Assembly (NCBI RefSeq): GCF_000321225.1
Contig: NW_004451878.1
Coordinates: forward strand, 260,410-324,409
Direction: 5' to 3'
DNA from: Odobenus rosmarus divergens
Taxonomy: Eukaryota; Chordata; Mammalia; Carnivora; Odobenidae
Length of the DNA stretch: 64,000 bases
The notes beneath the pieces were generated by a model that worked only from the letters and a program-made list of their open reading frames with translations, did no database searches and was not told the origin of the DNA. The position numbers and the translations under genes were made by a program. Below, one piece after another: positions 33,677 to 43,547 of the stretch; the first letter of the stretch is position 1; the number at the start of each line of letters is the position of its first letter.

Positions 33677-35020
33677 AAAAGGATATGTGCTCGAAGGTCA
33701 GGGAATGACAAGTGCTTTTGAATTTTCGGGGGTGAGGGGAGAGGAGTCCGTGGTGGTCTGCATGCTGGACGTTCTGGAAAGTGGTGATTTCCTGGGGTGG
33801 GGGGTGGGGGTGGGAAACAGGGATGGATGGCGCAGCCACTACATGCTCGCACCAGGCTGGGGGTGTCAGGATCCTAGGACCTAATGTGAGCAAAAGTCTG
33901 CTCACCCTGTGCTGCATCTTAATAGCCCTCGAGCGCTGCACAGATCTTCCATGTGGTCCCTGCGAACGGCTGTGTGTGAAAGGCTCAGGAGGAAGGGGCA
34001 TCAGAGCAAAGACCGGCTGCTGGATCCCGGGTGCACAGTAGGCTCTCACTGAGCATTTGTTGAGTGAATGAGTGAACGAGGGTTCTAGCTAGCTGCATTT
34101 CACATCGCAGATACTCAGTAAACCCTTTCTGGAGTCATACTGACTTGAGAGACCGGCGTGGAGAAAATAGGAGGAAGTGGAGGTAAGGGCCGGGAACCGA
34201 CGCTCCTGTGACAAACCGCATAACTAACTCAGGGTCTCCAGAGAACCAAGTGGGGAGAGAGGTGCGTGCGGGGGGAAGCACAGGTCTGAAGTGATGGGTC
34301 TGAAGAACCGGGGGGAGCCCAACCCACCAAAGCTGGGCCAGGCCTCTAGAAGGAGGAGAGGAGACAATAGGAAGACAGCATGAAGACGCCACCTTCTCAA
34401 GAGGTGCGACCAGGATGGAGTCTCAGGAGAGCTCGGGGGGCTGCTGGGTCCGAGCTGAGGGATGGAAACCGGGAACCGAGGGAAAGGGCTGGAGGACGTA
34501 GAGATACAGTCCTGACCTTTTTCTAGCAAGAAGCCCACAGAATCCTGAACAGAAGGGTGATTCCTGGAATGGGCAGGCAGAGAACGATGGGACAAAAGGG
34601 CTCCAGTGACCAGTAAATGGGGGGATCTAGTACAAAGGAACCCCTAATTAAGGTTTCCCCAGATACTCAAAAGCAAACTTGATTTACCTGCATCTGGATC
34701 TTCCTGAGTGAGGGGTTGGGTGCATCTGTCTGATATCTGCTCCGAGTGGGAAGCAGGGTGAGGGTGGGGGCAGGACCATGACTGGGCGCTCCCCACGAGG
34801 GTCCCAGGTGTTGGCGACAGAGCTACTCCAGTAGGATCTGAACCCCACTTTGTCAAACGCAATGGCCCCTCCAGGGGTCTGTGTTGGCCAGCTCTCCAGA
34901 GCCGGGGGTGGGGGGTGTGAAGAGCCCAGAGAGTGGCCAGGAGACAGCTGGGGGAGACCTCGCTCTGTCCCGCCCGGGGAAGGCCACCCCCTTCCCATCA
35001 TCTGGTCAGTCGACACTCAC

Positions 35021-35107
35021 CTGCGGGCTGTCCTGGTAGGGTGGGGGAGGGACATTCTGCGTGGCCATCATCGTCAGAGCGGGGGCTGGGGAGGCATGTT
35101 GCATCAT
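35021..35107 (-). CDS. PKNOX2: PKNOX2 first coding exon (codons 1-29)
   Basis: This exon encodes the N-terminus of PKNOX2 (PREP2), a nuclear TALE homeodomain transcription factor that pairs with PBX proteins. On the minus strand the frame opens with two consecutive ATG codons (35107-35102), reads MMQHASPAPALTMMATQNVP, continues with a short proline run and ends in YQDSPQ. This matches the known PKNOX2 N-terminus as I remember it. The donor is CAG|gtgagtg after position 35021 and the intron is phase 0. The start is chosen because an in-frame TGA lies four codons upstream (35119-35117), so no N-terminal extension is possible within this exon. The context at the start is weak by Kozak rules (C at -3, A at +4). 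The segment is low in predicted structure (Ala/Pro/Met/Gln-rich) and contains no domain. The only uncertainty is whether Met1 or Met2 is used. Confidence 0.95.
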
Positions 35108-35129
35108 GGGATTGATTCACATCGAGGAT
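35108..35129 (-). other. PKNOX2: PKNOX2 5' UTR segment with start-stop uORF
   Basis: This is the 22-nt untranslated part of the first coding exon. It follows a good acceptor on the minus strand (ctcctgccacag ending at 35130). It holds the hexamer ATGTGA at 35122-35117: a start codon followed immediately by a stop, in frame with the main ATG and ending 9 nt before it. Such minimal uORFs can stall initiating and terminating ribosomes and lower translation of the main frame. That effect here is inference. The acceptor shows at least one more 5' noncoding exon exists upstream (higher coordinates). Confidence 0.85.
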
Positions 35130-35623
35130 CTGTGGCAGGAGAAAGGGGGCCGCACCGTTAATAGGCTGAGCGCGGGAAGCCCTGGGGACCCGCCGGCTCG
35201 ACGTTTTCTCAGGCTGGGCCACCTGGACTGACGGGCTACAACAAGCGCTGGAGGCCCTTTAGGGGAACAAACAGAGAGCTAAGGGTGGGGAGGGGCTTGC
35301 TGTGCTCTTTTGACTTGAAAGAAACGATATTCAAATTACACGTGAAACAACCTGTACCCACGTAGCCTCGTCTTTGTTCAGCATCAGCTGGGGCCTGGTG
35401 GCGGGGGAGAGGAAGGAGTAGGGGAGTCTGGCTGGTGGCAGCACAGGGCATTGGCGGCCATTCGGGTATCCCACAAGACAAGGGCGCTGGCCCTTTCCCA
35501 GGCTTCTGGAACAGCCACCTGCGCTCTCAGGGGCAGGAAGCCCCCTGCCCTTCCCCTTCCAAGTCCCACCTCCCGGCCCCAGGGTCTGCGAGCGCAGACT
35601 AACCCCTCCCAGGTGTGCTCGCC

Positions 35624-35637
35624 ACACCCCCTAGTGG
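35624..35637 (-). promoter_or_regulatory. CTCF-like motif, reverse orientation
   Basis: CCACTAGGGGGTGT on the minus strand has two mismatches to the core consensus. It lies in a CpG-richer patch about 500 bp upstream of the start-codon exon. Confidence 0.35.
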
Positions 35638-36521
35638 CCGAAAAGGGAGGTGGGGGCGCAGGTCGGCTCCCGGAGACTGGAGGGTGGAGCCGGCAGCGCA
35701 GGGCGATCAGTTGGTCTTCAGGGAAGGGAAGGAGGCTGGGGGACATCCGAGAGCCTGGGTGAGCCTCCCGTCACTTGCCGAGTCTTTCTAGGTGTGTGCT
35801 TGTGACTGTGGGCATATGGATGTGTCTGCAACATTCTTTTAAGTAAGCCTCCTTAGCCTGCGTTCAGTAGAGTCCCCAGCACCTGGGGCCAGAAGAGCAG
35901 AGCCAAGCCCACCCCCTCTTACAGAGGAGGAGACAGAGGCCAAGAGGAATGATGTGTGTGTGGTGGGGGCGGGGCGGTGCTAGTGAAGCAGGGATTGGAC
36001 CCGAATCTCCAGGTGCCCTGTCCCCGCTGTCCCCCTACCCATCACCAGTAAGTGAGCTGCCCCTCCTGGGCCTCAAGGTTTCTTCTTGAAATGGAACGTG
36101 GTGCTGTAAGTGGAGACAGCCTGGCAATACCCGCCCCCCCTCCCAAGGAAACGGAATGCCCAGAAAGCTGTTGAGCTACACTAGATGCCCTGAAATATTT
36201 AGAGCTGGAAACCGCGGGCTTCTTGCCCGCCGAAGGCCTGTCCATGGTGGGGCCTGGAAACTCCTAAGCACCTCTGTGGGGGGAGGGACTTGTCCTTCTC
36301 CTGGGTGAAGGGTGCTGATGAGCTAGAAACATTTGAGAGCACAGACTCAGACCTTCCCTCCCCTCTCCCTGAGGGCACTGTGGGGCTCCATCCTCAACCC
36401 ACTGATGCCCTCCCACGCCTTCCCTAGGGTCTTCTGAAATGTTCATATATGTGAATTCTGGGGTGATCTGAGGGTGTTTGGAGCTGCCTAAGGGAAGGGG
36501 CTGGTCTCCAGAGCCCCGAAG

Positions 36522-36522
36522 G

Positions 36523-36560
<38 letters not shown>

Positions 36561-36566
36561 GTGTGT
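36522..36566. repeat. Compound (GT)n(GA)n microsatellite
   Basis: About eight GT units are followed directly by about eleven GA units and a short GT run. Confidence 0.95.
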
Positions 36567-36664
36567 TTGGTTATTTTTCAGGAAGAGGAGGAAGCAGCAA
36601 GCCTGGCCTGACCTGAGTCTGCGCACTATCTATGCTTTGACCTTAAGTGCGTGCAGGAGCGCTG

Positions 36665-36780
36665 GGTGTGTAGGTGTTCATTCAAGGACTATTTGTCAAG
36701 TGTCAACTACAAGCAAAGAGCTAGGAGGTGTGGGAGGGTAAACGAAAGGAGGCAAGATCTCCTCTCCAAGGAGTGTTATC
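36665..36780 (-). repeat. L2-like fragment, minus strand
   Basis: GTTCATTCAAGGACTATTTG with GTCAAGTGTCAACTACAAGC and AAGATCTCCTCTCCAAGGAG resemble a reversed L2 tail. Confidence 0.6.
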
Positions 36781-36928
36781 AGTCGGGAGGTGATGGCCCA
36801 GCGGGCCAGAAGAGGGAGAAATGAAGGTTCTGGAGGAGACAGCGGAGGGAGAGAGAGGGCTTCTGCTGTGCCTGCAGGGCATTCCCTTTGACCTCTCTGC
36901 TACCTACACCTTGCCTACCCTGGCTTAC

Positions 36929-36950
36929 CAAAGACACCCGGGTGTCTTTG
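36929..36950. repeat. 22-bp perfect palindrome
   Basis: CAAAGACACCC is followed directly by GGGTGTCTTTG, centred on CCCGGG. Confidence 0.95.
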
Positions 36951-38175
36951 CAGCAGAAACACTCAGGATCTCCCCACGTCACGCACACATGAGGCACCCA
37001 GATCCATGCTTTATTTATGCAAAGAGTGTCAGGAGGGAGCCCTCGGGGGAGCCAGTCACTTCAGGCGGGAGAACCAATGCCTGGTGTTCGTGGCTGGCTC
37101 TTTGTCTGGGTGGCGGTAAACATCCAAGGAAGGCAAGAGCAGAGTGGAAAGGGTTCCTGAGGCAAAAAGAGGATAGAGACTCCTTGAGCTGTCAGAAGAA
37201 ACTTCCAGAATTAAGATGTTTCAGAGATTAAAATGGATGTGGAATCTCTTCTGGACCCTGAGGGACAAAAGGAAATCGGGATATTTCAGGGGTGTGTTAG
37301 GCTCAGCCTTTCCTGGAACTCTGGCAGACGAGGTAACTTTGGTTGGGGCCTCAGGACCTCTTCCTTGGAGCTCCAGTCTTGGATGCTCCTTGGCCGGGGA
37401 GAAAGTGAACCACTTTGGGGCTGTAATGCCAGAAGCCTCCAGAAGAGGGAGTCTGGGGGCAGAGTCTGGGGTGGGAGCTCTCACTAGGCGGTTTCTTTCC
37501 CCTCTTAGGGGCAACTGGTTCCCCTTAACCTTGGGTTTGGGTCTTGGGGTAACCTCATTCCACGGATGAGAAACCCAGTAAAGGCAGAGCAGAGGATGCT
37601 CAATGGGGAGGTTTGGGGCTAAACAGAGGGGGCTTTAACCTGCGTTCTTTTGTTCACTGTCCAATGAATGGGAGGTAGGGTCATTTTAGAGTTGTTGTCC
37701 CTAGAAATATTTGCAACTTGGCAGGAGGGCTACCCAGCCTGGAGGCAAGGAGAGTTGGGTAAAAGCGCTCTGCAGCCAGAAGCAACCCCTGGCGCCCAGG
37801 CTGAGAGGAGATTTTTCAGTCTGGAGTCTGTCAGGCTGTGAGCAGGGGCCAGACCCGCCTCACCAGAGGACACAAGAACAATTTTCTGAGGACCCAGATG
37901 GCCTTTGCCCCTCCCCTCCCCCTCTCTGGGGTCACCACAGGCCACTAGGCCACTAACCCATTGCCCTCTGGGGGCTTCTCCTGCCAGAGAACAGGAGGAC
38001 TTTTCATCAGGGGCTTAAGTTTCATCAGTTCTCTGCTCACTCAGGCACAGGAGCCTCTGGTAAGGAGACACTGGGGGAGACCCCACACCCATCTCCGGAA
38101 GCTTGTTCTTTTCTTCACACCACTCCACAAACACAGGCACTCCCCCATCCTTGGGGAAGCCCGCTGGCTAGGCTT

Positions 38176-38206
38176 GGCGGGGGGTGGGGGGGTGGGGGGG
38201 GGAGGG
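38176..38206 (+). other. G-quadruplex-prone G tract
   Basis: Runs of 3 to 8 G separated by single T, C or A bases on the plus strand, which is the template strand for PKNOX2. Confidence 0.7.
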
Positions 38207-38559
38207 CTGAGGGATGCATGGAACAACCCTGGAGAGGAAAGGGGAATCCAACTTCTCTCATCTGAAACTGGGCCCAGCGAGACTCCATAGTGGGTGGGGG
38301 GAACTCCTGCGCAATCCCTGGGTACCTGGCCCTTTTTGCACTTTCTTTGGGAGTACGGAGGGGAGTAGCAGGCCTGCGCTCTAGAAACCCAGCCTGGGGT
38401 TTCCAGCACTTACTTGTCAGTGGCTCAGAGAGGCTGCTTGGCCCTGTGCAGAGGACCCAGCGCTCTGTTACCTGACACCAGGGCACTCAAGGGAGCATAA
38501 CCAAGCCTGCAAATGAAGGACGCACAGGGAATGATTTACCACCGAGAAACTTCCCGTCG

Positions 38560-38712
38560 AAGGCAGGCTCATGTCAAAAGATTGTTCTTAATGCTGAAAA
38601 CCTTTATTATAGGACAGCTGGGAGGTGGGGAAAAATCCCCTAACGCAACATTCAACCCCACAATGATATCCAAGAAGAAATAATTCGTGTCACTGATATC
38701 AAAAGGAGCTAA
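38560..38712. promoter_or_regulatory. Candidate conserved noncoding element
   Basis: Repeat-free stretch with GATTGTTCTTAATGCTG, CCTTTATTATAGGACAGC and two TGATATC motifs (CAATGATATCCAAG, CACTGATATCAAAAG). Confidence 0.28.
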
Positions 38713-38929
38713 AGCCACCACTTTACAGAGCTCCGGAGCCCAGTAAGGCCGTGTTGCACAGTTTGGGGGTGGGTGAGGGGGGGATAAAAAGACACCCCTT
38801 TAGGAAGTAGGAATGGGCAGCCCAGGAGCACCCACTCCCTGTCTCCTCAACGCTTGCTCCCCCCAGCCCTGCAAGGTGAGGCCCTGGGTCTGTAGCCCAA
38901 ACTCCAGTGTGTTGACAAACAGGCTTAGA

Positions 38930-39120
38930 AAAAAATCGGGAGCTCGTTAGGAAGGAGCTCATTAGGACTTGTTGACATGAAACCCATTAGACCAATTAAC
39001 ATTCCATTAACGGCCTGGGGCACCAAGGGGTTAATGCTGCCCGGCAGTAATTGGGCTGGGGTGCTGGGGTTGGGGGCTCAGGGCCTTAAGGATGAGAAAT
39101 AAAGTCTAATTGGGAGCTCT
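38930..39120. promoter_or_regulatory. Candidate conserved enhancer with homeodomain motif cluster
   Basis: This is a repeat-free block with seven ATTA/TAAT cores in about 150 bp (CTCATTAGG, CCCATTAGACC, CCAATTAAC, CCATTAACG, GGTTAATGC, AGTAATTGG, TCTAATTGG). It also has two near-copies of GAGCTCRTTAGGA. Its position in the 5' intron of a developmental transcription factor fits an enhancer. Conservation cannot be tested here. Confidence 0.4.
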
Positions 39121-39704
39121 CTGGCCAGCTGGTCTGACAGCGACAGCATTTGTTCTTGCCCTCTGACCCTAGCTGAGACTACATCGTATCCGGACCCGCT
39201 TAGGGAGGGGGGCGGGACCAGCTTCCCTTTGGCTCCTCACAGTCGCACCTCTTTGCCCTAGATGGGAGACTGGGTGGAGGGTGGGCACCGGCCGAGGTGT
39301 GGATATATTTCCACCCTTTTGGACTCTGACAGTCCTGTTTTCTTCATCCATCCCTGCCCCACCCCCTTCTGGTCCAGGTTCTTCCTTAGCGCCCAGGGAA
39401 GAAAGTCCCTTCTTCCTCTGCTCAGTTATATGTGTGGGACCTACGCTTACAAAAGTTCTTTGGAGAAGCTAGAATCCTTGAGGCCCCAGAACCTGATTCA
39501 TCTGAAGAGTGTTGTAGTTTAGGGCAGAGGGGTGAGGGGAGGGAGCATTGGCCCTGGGTCTTTCTTCCTTCCTTGCCCCCCTTCCTTCCTCTGTGTGTTC
39601 CTTCCTTCCCCAGAAAGGAAGCTAAGACAACACTGCAGAGGGCCCCATGGAAGCCCTTCTCTTCTGTCCTCTGACACACACCAGCAGGATTTTCATTATT
39701 TTCC

Positions 39705-39965
39705 TTCCCTAGCTACAAGTAGAGGCTGTGGAAGTCCCATCCCCTGCCTGGGCCTCAATTTCCTCTTTTGTAAATTCTCATGATTGAAGCCTGTGCTCAG
39801 GGTCAAAAAAGTCTGGATTCCTCATCTAGCTCTGCCGCTTACCTGTGGCCAGTACAAGTCACGTTCCCCTCTTGGACTGCAAAATGAGGGATTTCACCAG
39901 AATATTCTCAAAGTCTTTGCCCATGGTTAGCCCTCAACACAAGCTTTGTTGAATGGAATGGAAAA
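39705..39965 (+). repeat. Two adjacent MIR-type fragments
   Basis: CTGGGCCTCAATTTCCTCTT ends one fragment near 39780. A second begins AAAGTCTGGATTCCTCATCT and continues through TACAAGTCACGTTCCCCTCT and CTGCAAAATGAGGGATTTCA. Confidence 0.7.
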
Positions 39966-40379
39966 TAGTTGGCTTGTAGCTTCATTTCAAAGGCTAGCCA
40001 GCTCCCCTCTTCGCCTCCTCACTTCCCATTCGAGAGTGAGGGGGGGAGGCCCCTGAGGCCGGAGAGCCAGGGGCTCTCCTCACCACCCCCAGCTCAGGAG
40101 CCCCCAGGTGGCTACCATCCCACCCTCTAACCCCAGGCCGGGGAGGGGGCCGTCTGAGCCGCTACCCAGGCCTGGGTTCTGACGTCTAGACAGATTTGCA
40201 GGAGGCTGAAATAACAGAGTGAACTCAGCAGGAGGGTCCAAAAGGCTGCATTAGTAACCTGGCTGGCTGCAACGTCTCCCTGAGGAGCACCCGCCTCAAC
40301 CCTGGCGCAATCCCGTTTATTTTCCTTCAACCTAGAGCCTCTACCAAAATGATAGTCTCCGGCCCAGCTCCCTTCCCAG

Positions 40380-40610
40380 AAGCGGCCTGTAGGTGGCGCC
40401 TCGGAGCCCCACTTTAATTGCATTATATAATAGAACCTGTTTACTAAATCATGTAATCAGTCGCCTTAGGATTTACAGCCTCGGATGTGTATAGAGAATT
40501 GGACTTTGAGTCAAATTTAAAAACAAATAAAAATGAGAGGCAGCTGTTGCTGATAGTGTGATATTCATCTTTTGGAAACAAATTCACCCCGCTGCTATAA
40601 ATTATGCCTG
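40380..40610. promoter_or_regulatory. Candidate conserved noncoding element with CTCF-like motif
   Basis: An AT-rich, repeat-free block (TTTAATTGCATTATATAATA, CTAAATCATGTAATCAGTCG, TTCATCTTTTGGAAACAAAT) lies next to a CTCF-like match CCTGTAGGTGGCGC at 40386-40399 (one mismatch to CCASYAGRKGGCRS). Confidence 0.38.
40386..40399 (+). promoter_or_regulatory. CTCF-like motif
   Basis: CCTGTAGGTGGCGC has one mismatch to CCASYAGRKGGCRS. It is at the edge of the AT-rich candidate element. Confidence 0.45.
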
Positions 40611-40770
40611 GAAAAAAAGTGTTGTTGGTGGGAAGGAGTTGGCTAGGTTTCCTGTGCTGGCAACTCGGAGCGATGAATCTTGAAATAACGGTGTCAACCT
40701 GTCACTGATTTCATGTGACTCTGTGGATTTATCTAAAGAAACGCAGGGGTGCGTTGTGTGCACGCTCGCG

Positions 40771-40774
<4 letters not shown>

Positions 40775-40806
<32 letters not shown>
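40775..40806. repeat. (CA)n microsatellite
   Basis: About sixteen CA units following a CGCGCACG stretch. Confidence 0.95.
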
Positions 40807-40807
<1 letters not shown>

Positions 40808-42494
40808 CAGATTTCTTCGCAAAACCCAGGAAGGGCTAGAAATCTCGGGCGTTAGAGGAAACACTGTGGTCACTGTGCGTAGTGAACGCAGTCAGTGCTG
40901 GGTGGTGACGGGGTGGGACCATCGCAGGGATGGCGGAGAGCATGGCGGTAAGAGGGAGGCTGTAGTCTGGGCTGGGAAGCTGTGAAATGTGAGGAGGTCT
41001 GGTTGACATGTTTGCAAGTGAGGGAAAAGTGAAGGGTCCTCGAGGAAAGAAGGGGAAGGGGCCAGCCCCCCAGGAGCCCACCAAACGCTGGACCAGGTGC
41101 TTAGGAATCGGGTGGTAGCTCAGGGGCCCGAGGGTTCAGGTGACAGGAAAGCCGTGGCCTCGCAGATGTTGCTTTGCCCCCATCTTTCTGACCTTGGGTG
41201 CTGGGGGTGAATGGAAGTCCTCTAGTCTGAAAAGGGCAGGCTCAGAGTGGGGTGTGGGAGCCAGGCAGGTGGCTCTATGCTACTGAAGGAGCACAGGTGG
41301 AAGGCGACCCTAGCAGGCTTTGCGCTCCGGACCAGACCCCTACTGTCCTGAAGGCTGGCTGGCTAAAGTTCCAAAATGAGCCACCGCTCCACCGTGACCC
41401 AGGTCCGCAGGGACATTGCACCTGGCACAGAGCCCCAGGTCATTGCAGAATGCCCCAGCCAGAAGGACCACTTCCCTGGTGCCCCTCTGGTTCCTGCTTG
41501 GACCTCTCCATAGGAAATGTTTCTCTACTGACTTCAGCAAGATAGCAGCTAAGGCACCTCAGAGCCCTTGGCCACCAGCTCTCTGAGCGAACTGTCATTT
41601 GCTACCTTCCTGAGGTGCCTGCTTGGGTGGTGGTGCCAGGTCATGCCCTCTTATTCTGATGTTGGTCTCCAGGGAACAGAGTGGAGACAGCAGAAGCCAG
41701 GACGAGCTGTAACTAGGACTGCTGACTTCTGACTCCCTGAGAGATGGGAAAATGCCTCTCTCTCCCCACCTTTCTCTCCTCCTTCAGCCCTTAACTGCCA
41801 AGTGGGGCAAATTGTCTTTGGAAGGGGTAAGAGCCTTCCGTGAAATCAGAGAAGCCAGAGACCCTCCTGTTCCCCTACCAGGAGCACAGTCTCCTCCAAA
41901 GGGTCGTGGTCCTCCTCCCAAGGGCCTCCACTCCCCTCCTTTCCCCACCCCCAAAGCCATTTTGTGGTTTGGTCTTTATCTGGAATAAGGGTATGTCTCC
42001 CATGTGTGTGGCTGGGTCCACAGATCATTTATGCACTCACCGACCCCAGCCGAGAGACCCCATTCTGGGAGCAGGGGTGGTTATTATCCACCCTGGATCC
42101 CTCTGTGCGCACAGTTTAGTGAGAGGATGCTCAGTGGTTACAAAAGGCAGAGGATTCGGCTCCGCCCTGGCTGTGAGTGGGACTGCTGGCAGTCACGGAC
42201 CCACATCACCCCCTGACCTGCTTTCCCAGAGAGGAGCCCCCACCTTGCCCTCTTGCTTCCTGCCACGCCTCTCTGATTCATGGGGGTTCCGAGAACATCA
42301 GGGCCCAGACTTTGGGCCCATCAGGGCTGCCGCCTTGCCCCTGGACTCCCCCGGTTTAGCTAATTTGGCTTCAAACACGTGGACCGGGGTCAGAGTTAGG
42401 AGAGCGACTTGTGCTCTGCCCCAGCCCTCTTTCCTTCCTGTCCCCTGCTTCCCCACACCAGGGCCAGGAAGTGACAGAGCCCTCGCTCTCCTCC

Positions 42495-42770
42495 CTGCCT
42501 GAGCTGTCACACCTTTCCCGGCTTCAAAAAGCTGCTGATATATTTTGCAAACTCAAACAGCAATTTAATTCCCCCTGATAGCAGCAATTGTCCATTAGAT
42601 CTTCCTACCGAGGAGCTTTAACAATAATTCCTTTCATCCGACTGCTTGCTTCTTCTTGATCTGAGAATCAATCCCATAAATAGCAGGCAAGAGTTTTCGC
42701 ATTACTCTCCCCCTCCAGCTTTTAGCATTTTGATGAAGATTCTCATCTCCTCTTAAAGCACTTCACAACT
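42495..42770. promoter_or_regulatory. Candidate conserved noncoding element with TALE and SOX motifs
   Basis: AGCTGTCA at 42502-42509 (reverse TGACAGCT, a MEIS/PREP-type site) is followed by a repeat-free AT-rich block with AGCAATTGTCCATTAGATC, AACAATAATTCC and CAGCAATTTAATTCCCC. These motifs resemble SOX (ATTGT/ACAAT) and homeodomain sites. Function is inference. Confidence 0.38.
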
Positions 42771-43506
42771 TGGCAATTTTTCCCCCTTTGGTTCCTTTAA
42801 ACAAAATAAAACAAAAAAACAGAAAGGGGGGAAGCATGCCAGTTGTCAGCATAAGTACAGTCAGTCCTTGCATGTGTCTCACTGGTAAGTGCTTTGCACC
42901 TTTGCCTGCCTGGAGGCCGGGGGATGGCAGCAATGACCTCCGATGGCCACCCCCTAACTGCTCAAAGTGGGTGCTGCTCTGCCCCAGAGGGGCCCCACGA
43001 TGGGCCCTAAATTTCACGCTCACCCACGGTTGGGTCCAGCTTCTGCCAGTGATGCTCAACTCCGAACATTTTCCACTTTCCAGGAAAGCCCTCCGCTTGG
43101 TGCTGCATCTCAGGAGTGGAGGCCGGGAGGCCATGCTGCTGCCCTGGGGTGGGGTCCGTGTGAAGGTTCTGTCAAGGAGCCTTTCCCTGGGCCTATTGCC
43201 AAGTTCCCACCCATGGCTCAGGCAACTCTTGGACCCAGAGCTGGGATTCTGTCCCCTCTGTTTCATTGCCAGCCCCCTTCGGCTCTACCCAAATAGCATG
43301 AGTGGGAGAGGTGGGGAGGAAGAGGGAAAGGAGAAAGCTAGAGGCCTTTCATTCAGTTTTCTCTTTTATTTTAAACCTGCAGGCAGTCCCAACGATCAGG
43401 GGCAGAGGAGAGAGGCCTCCAGTTCTTCCATGGCTAGAGTGGATTGCCAGGGCACCTGGGAGCCCCAGCCTGCTCCCCTAAGACGCCATCACGTACTCTC
43501 TTGTCT

Positions 43507-43507
43507 G

Positions 43508-43538
<31 letters not shown>

Positions 43539-43547
43539 GCGCACACA
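43507..43547. repeat. (CA)n/(CG)n microsatellite
   Basis: CACACACGCGCGCGCACACA followed by more CA and CGCG units. It forms part of a chance long reading frame on the plus strand. Confidence 0.93.

Larger units (their letters stand above)
19547..35020 (-). other. PKNOX2: PKNOX2 intron between first and second coding exons (15.5 kb, phase 0)
   Basis: The donor is gtgagtgtcg at 35020 and the acceptor tcttctctccacag at 19547. The stretch next to the second exon (19.68-20.35 kb) is AT-rich and repeat-poor. Beyond it lie L2 remnants (20.4-20.96 kb), MIR (21.1-21.3 kb), an L3/CR1 remnant (21.7-22.3 kb), the gap-flanking duplication (23.16-23.71 kb), a SINE (24.15-24.36 kb), MIR/L2 fragments (25.6-28.7 kb), an AT-rich block (31.38-31.64 kb), a SINE (33.48-33.68 kb) and a short L2 tail (34.02-34.08 kb). 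Regions 22.35-23.1, 29.1-31.0 and 31.7-33.4 kb hold nothing I can name apart from a CTCF-like motif just outside the second of them (31.10 kb). Confidence 0.85.

Noticed and set aside
41840..42502. 220-codon open frame on the plus strand
   Set aside because: Pro/Ser/Leu-rich composition typical of chance frames in GC-rich DNA, no domain, no splice or start context.
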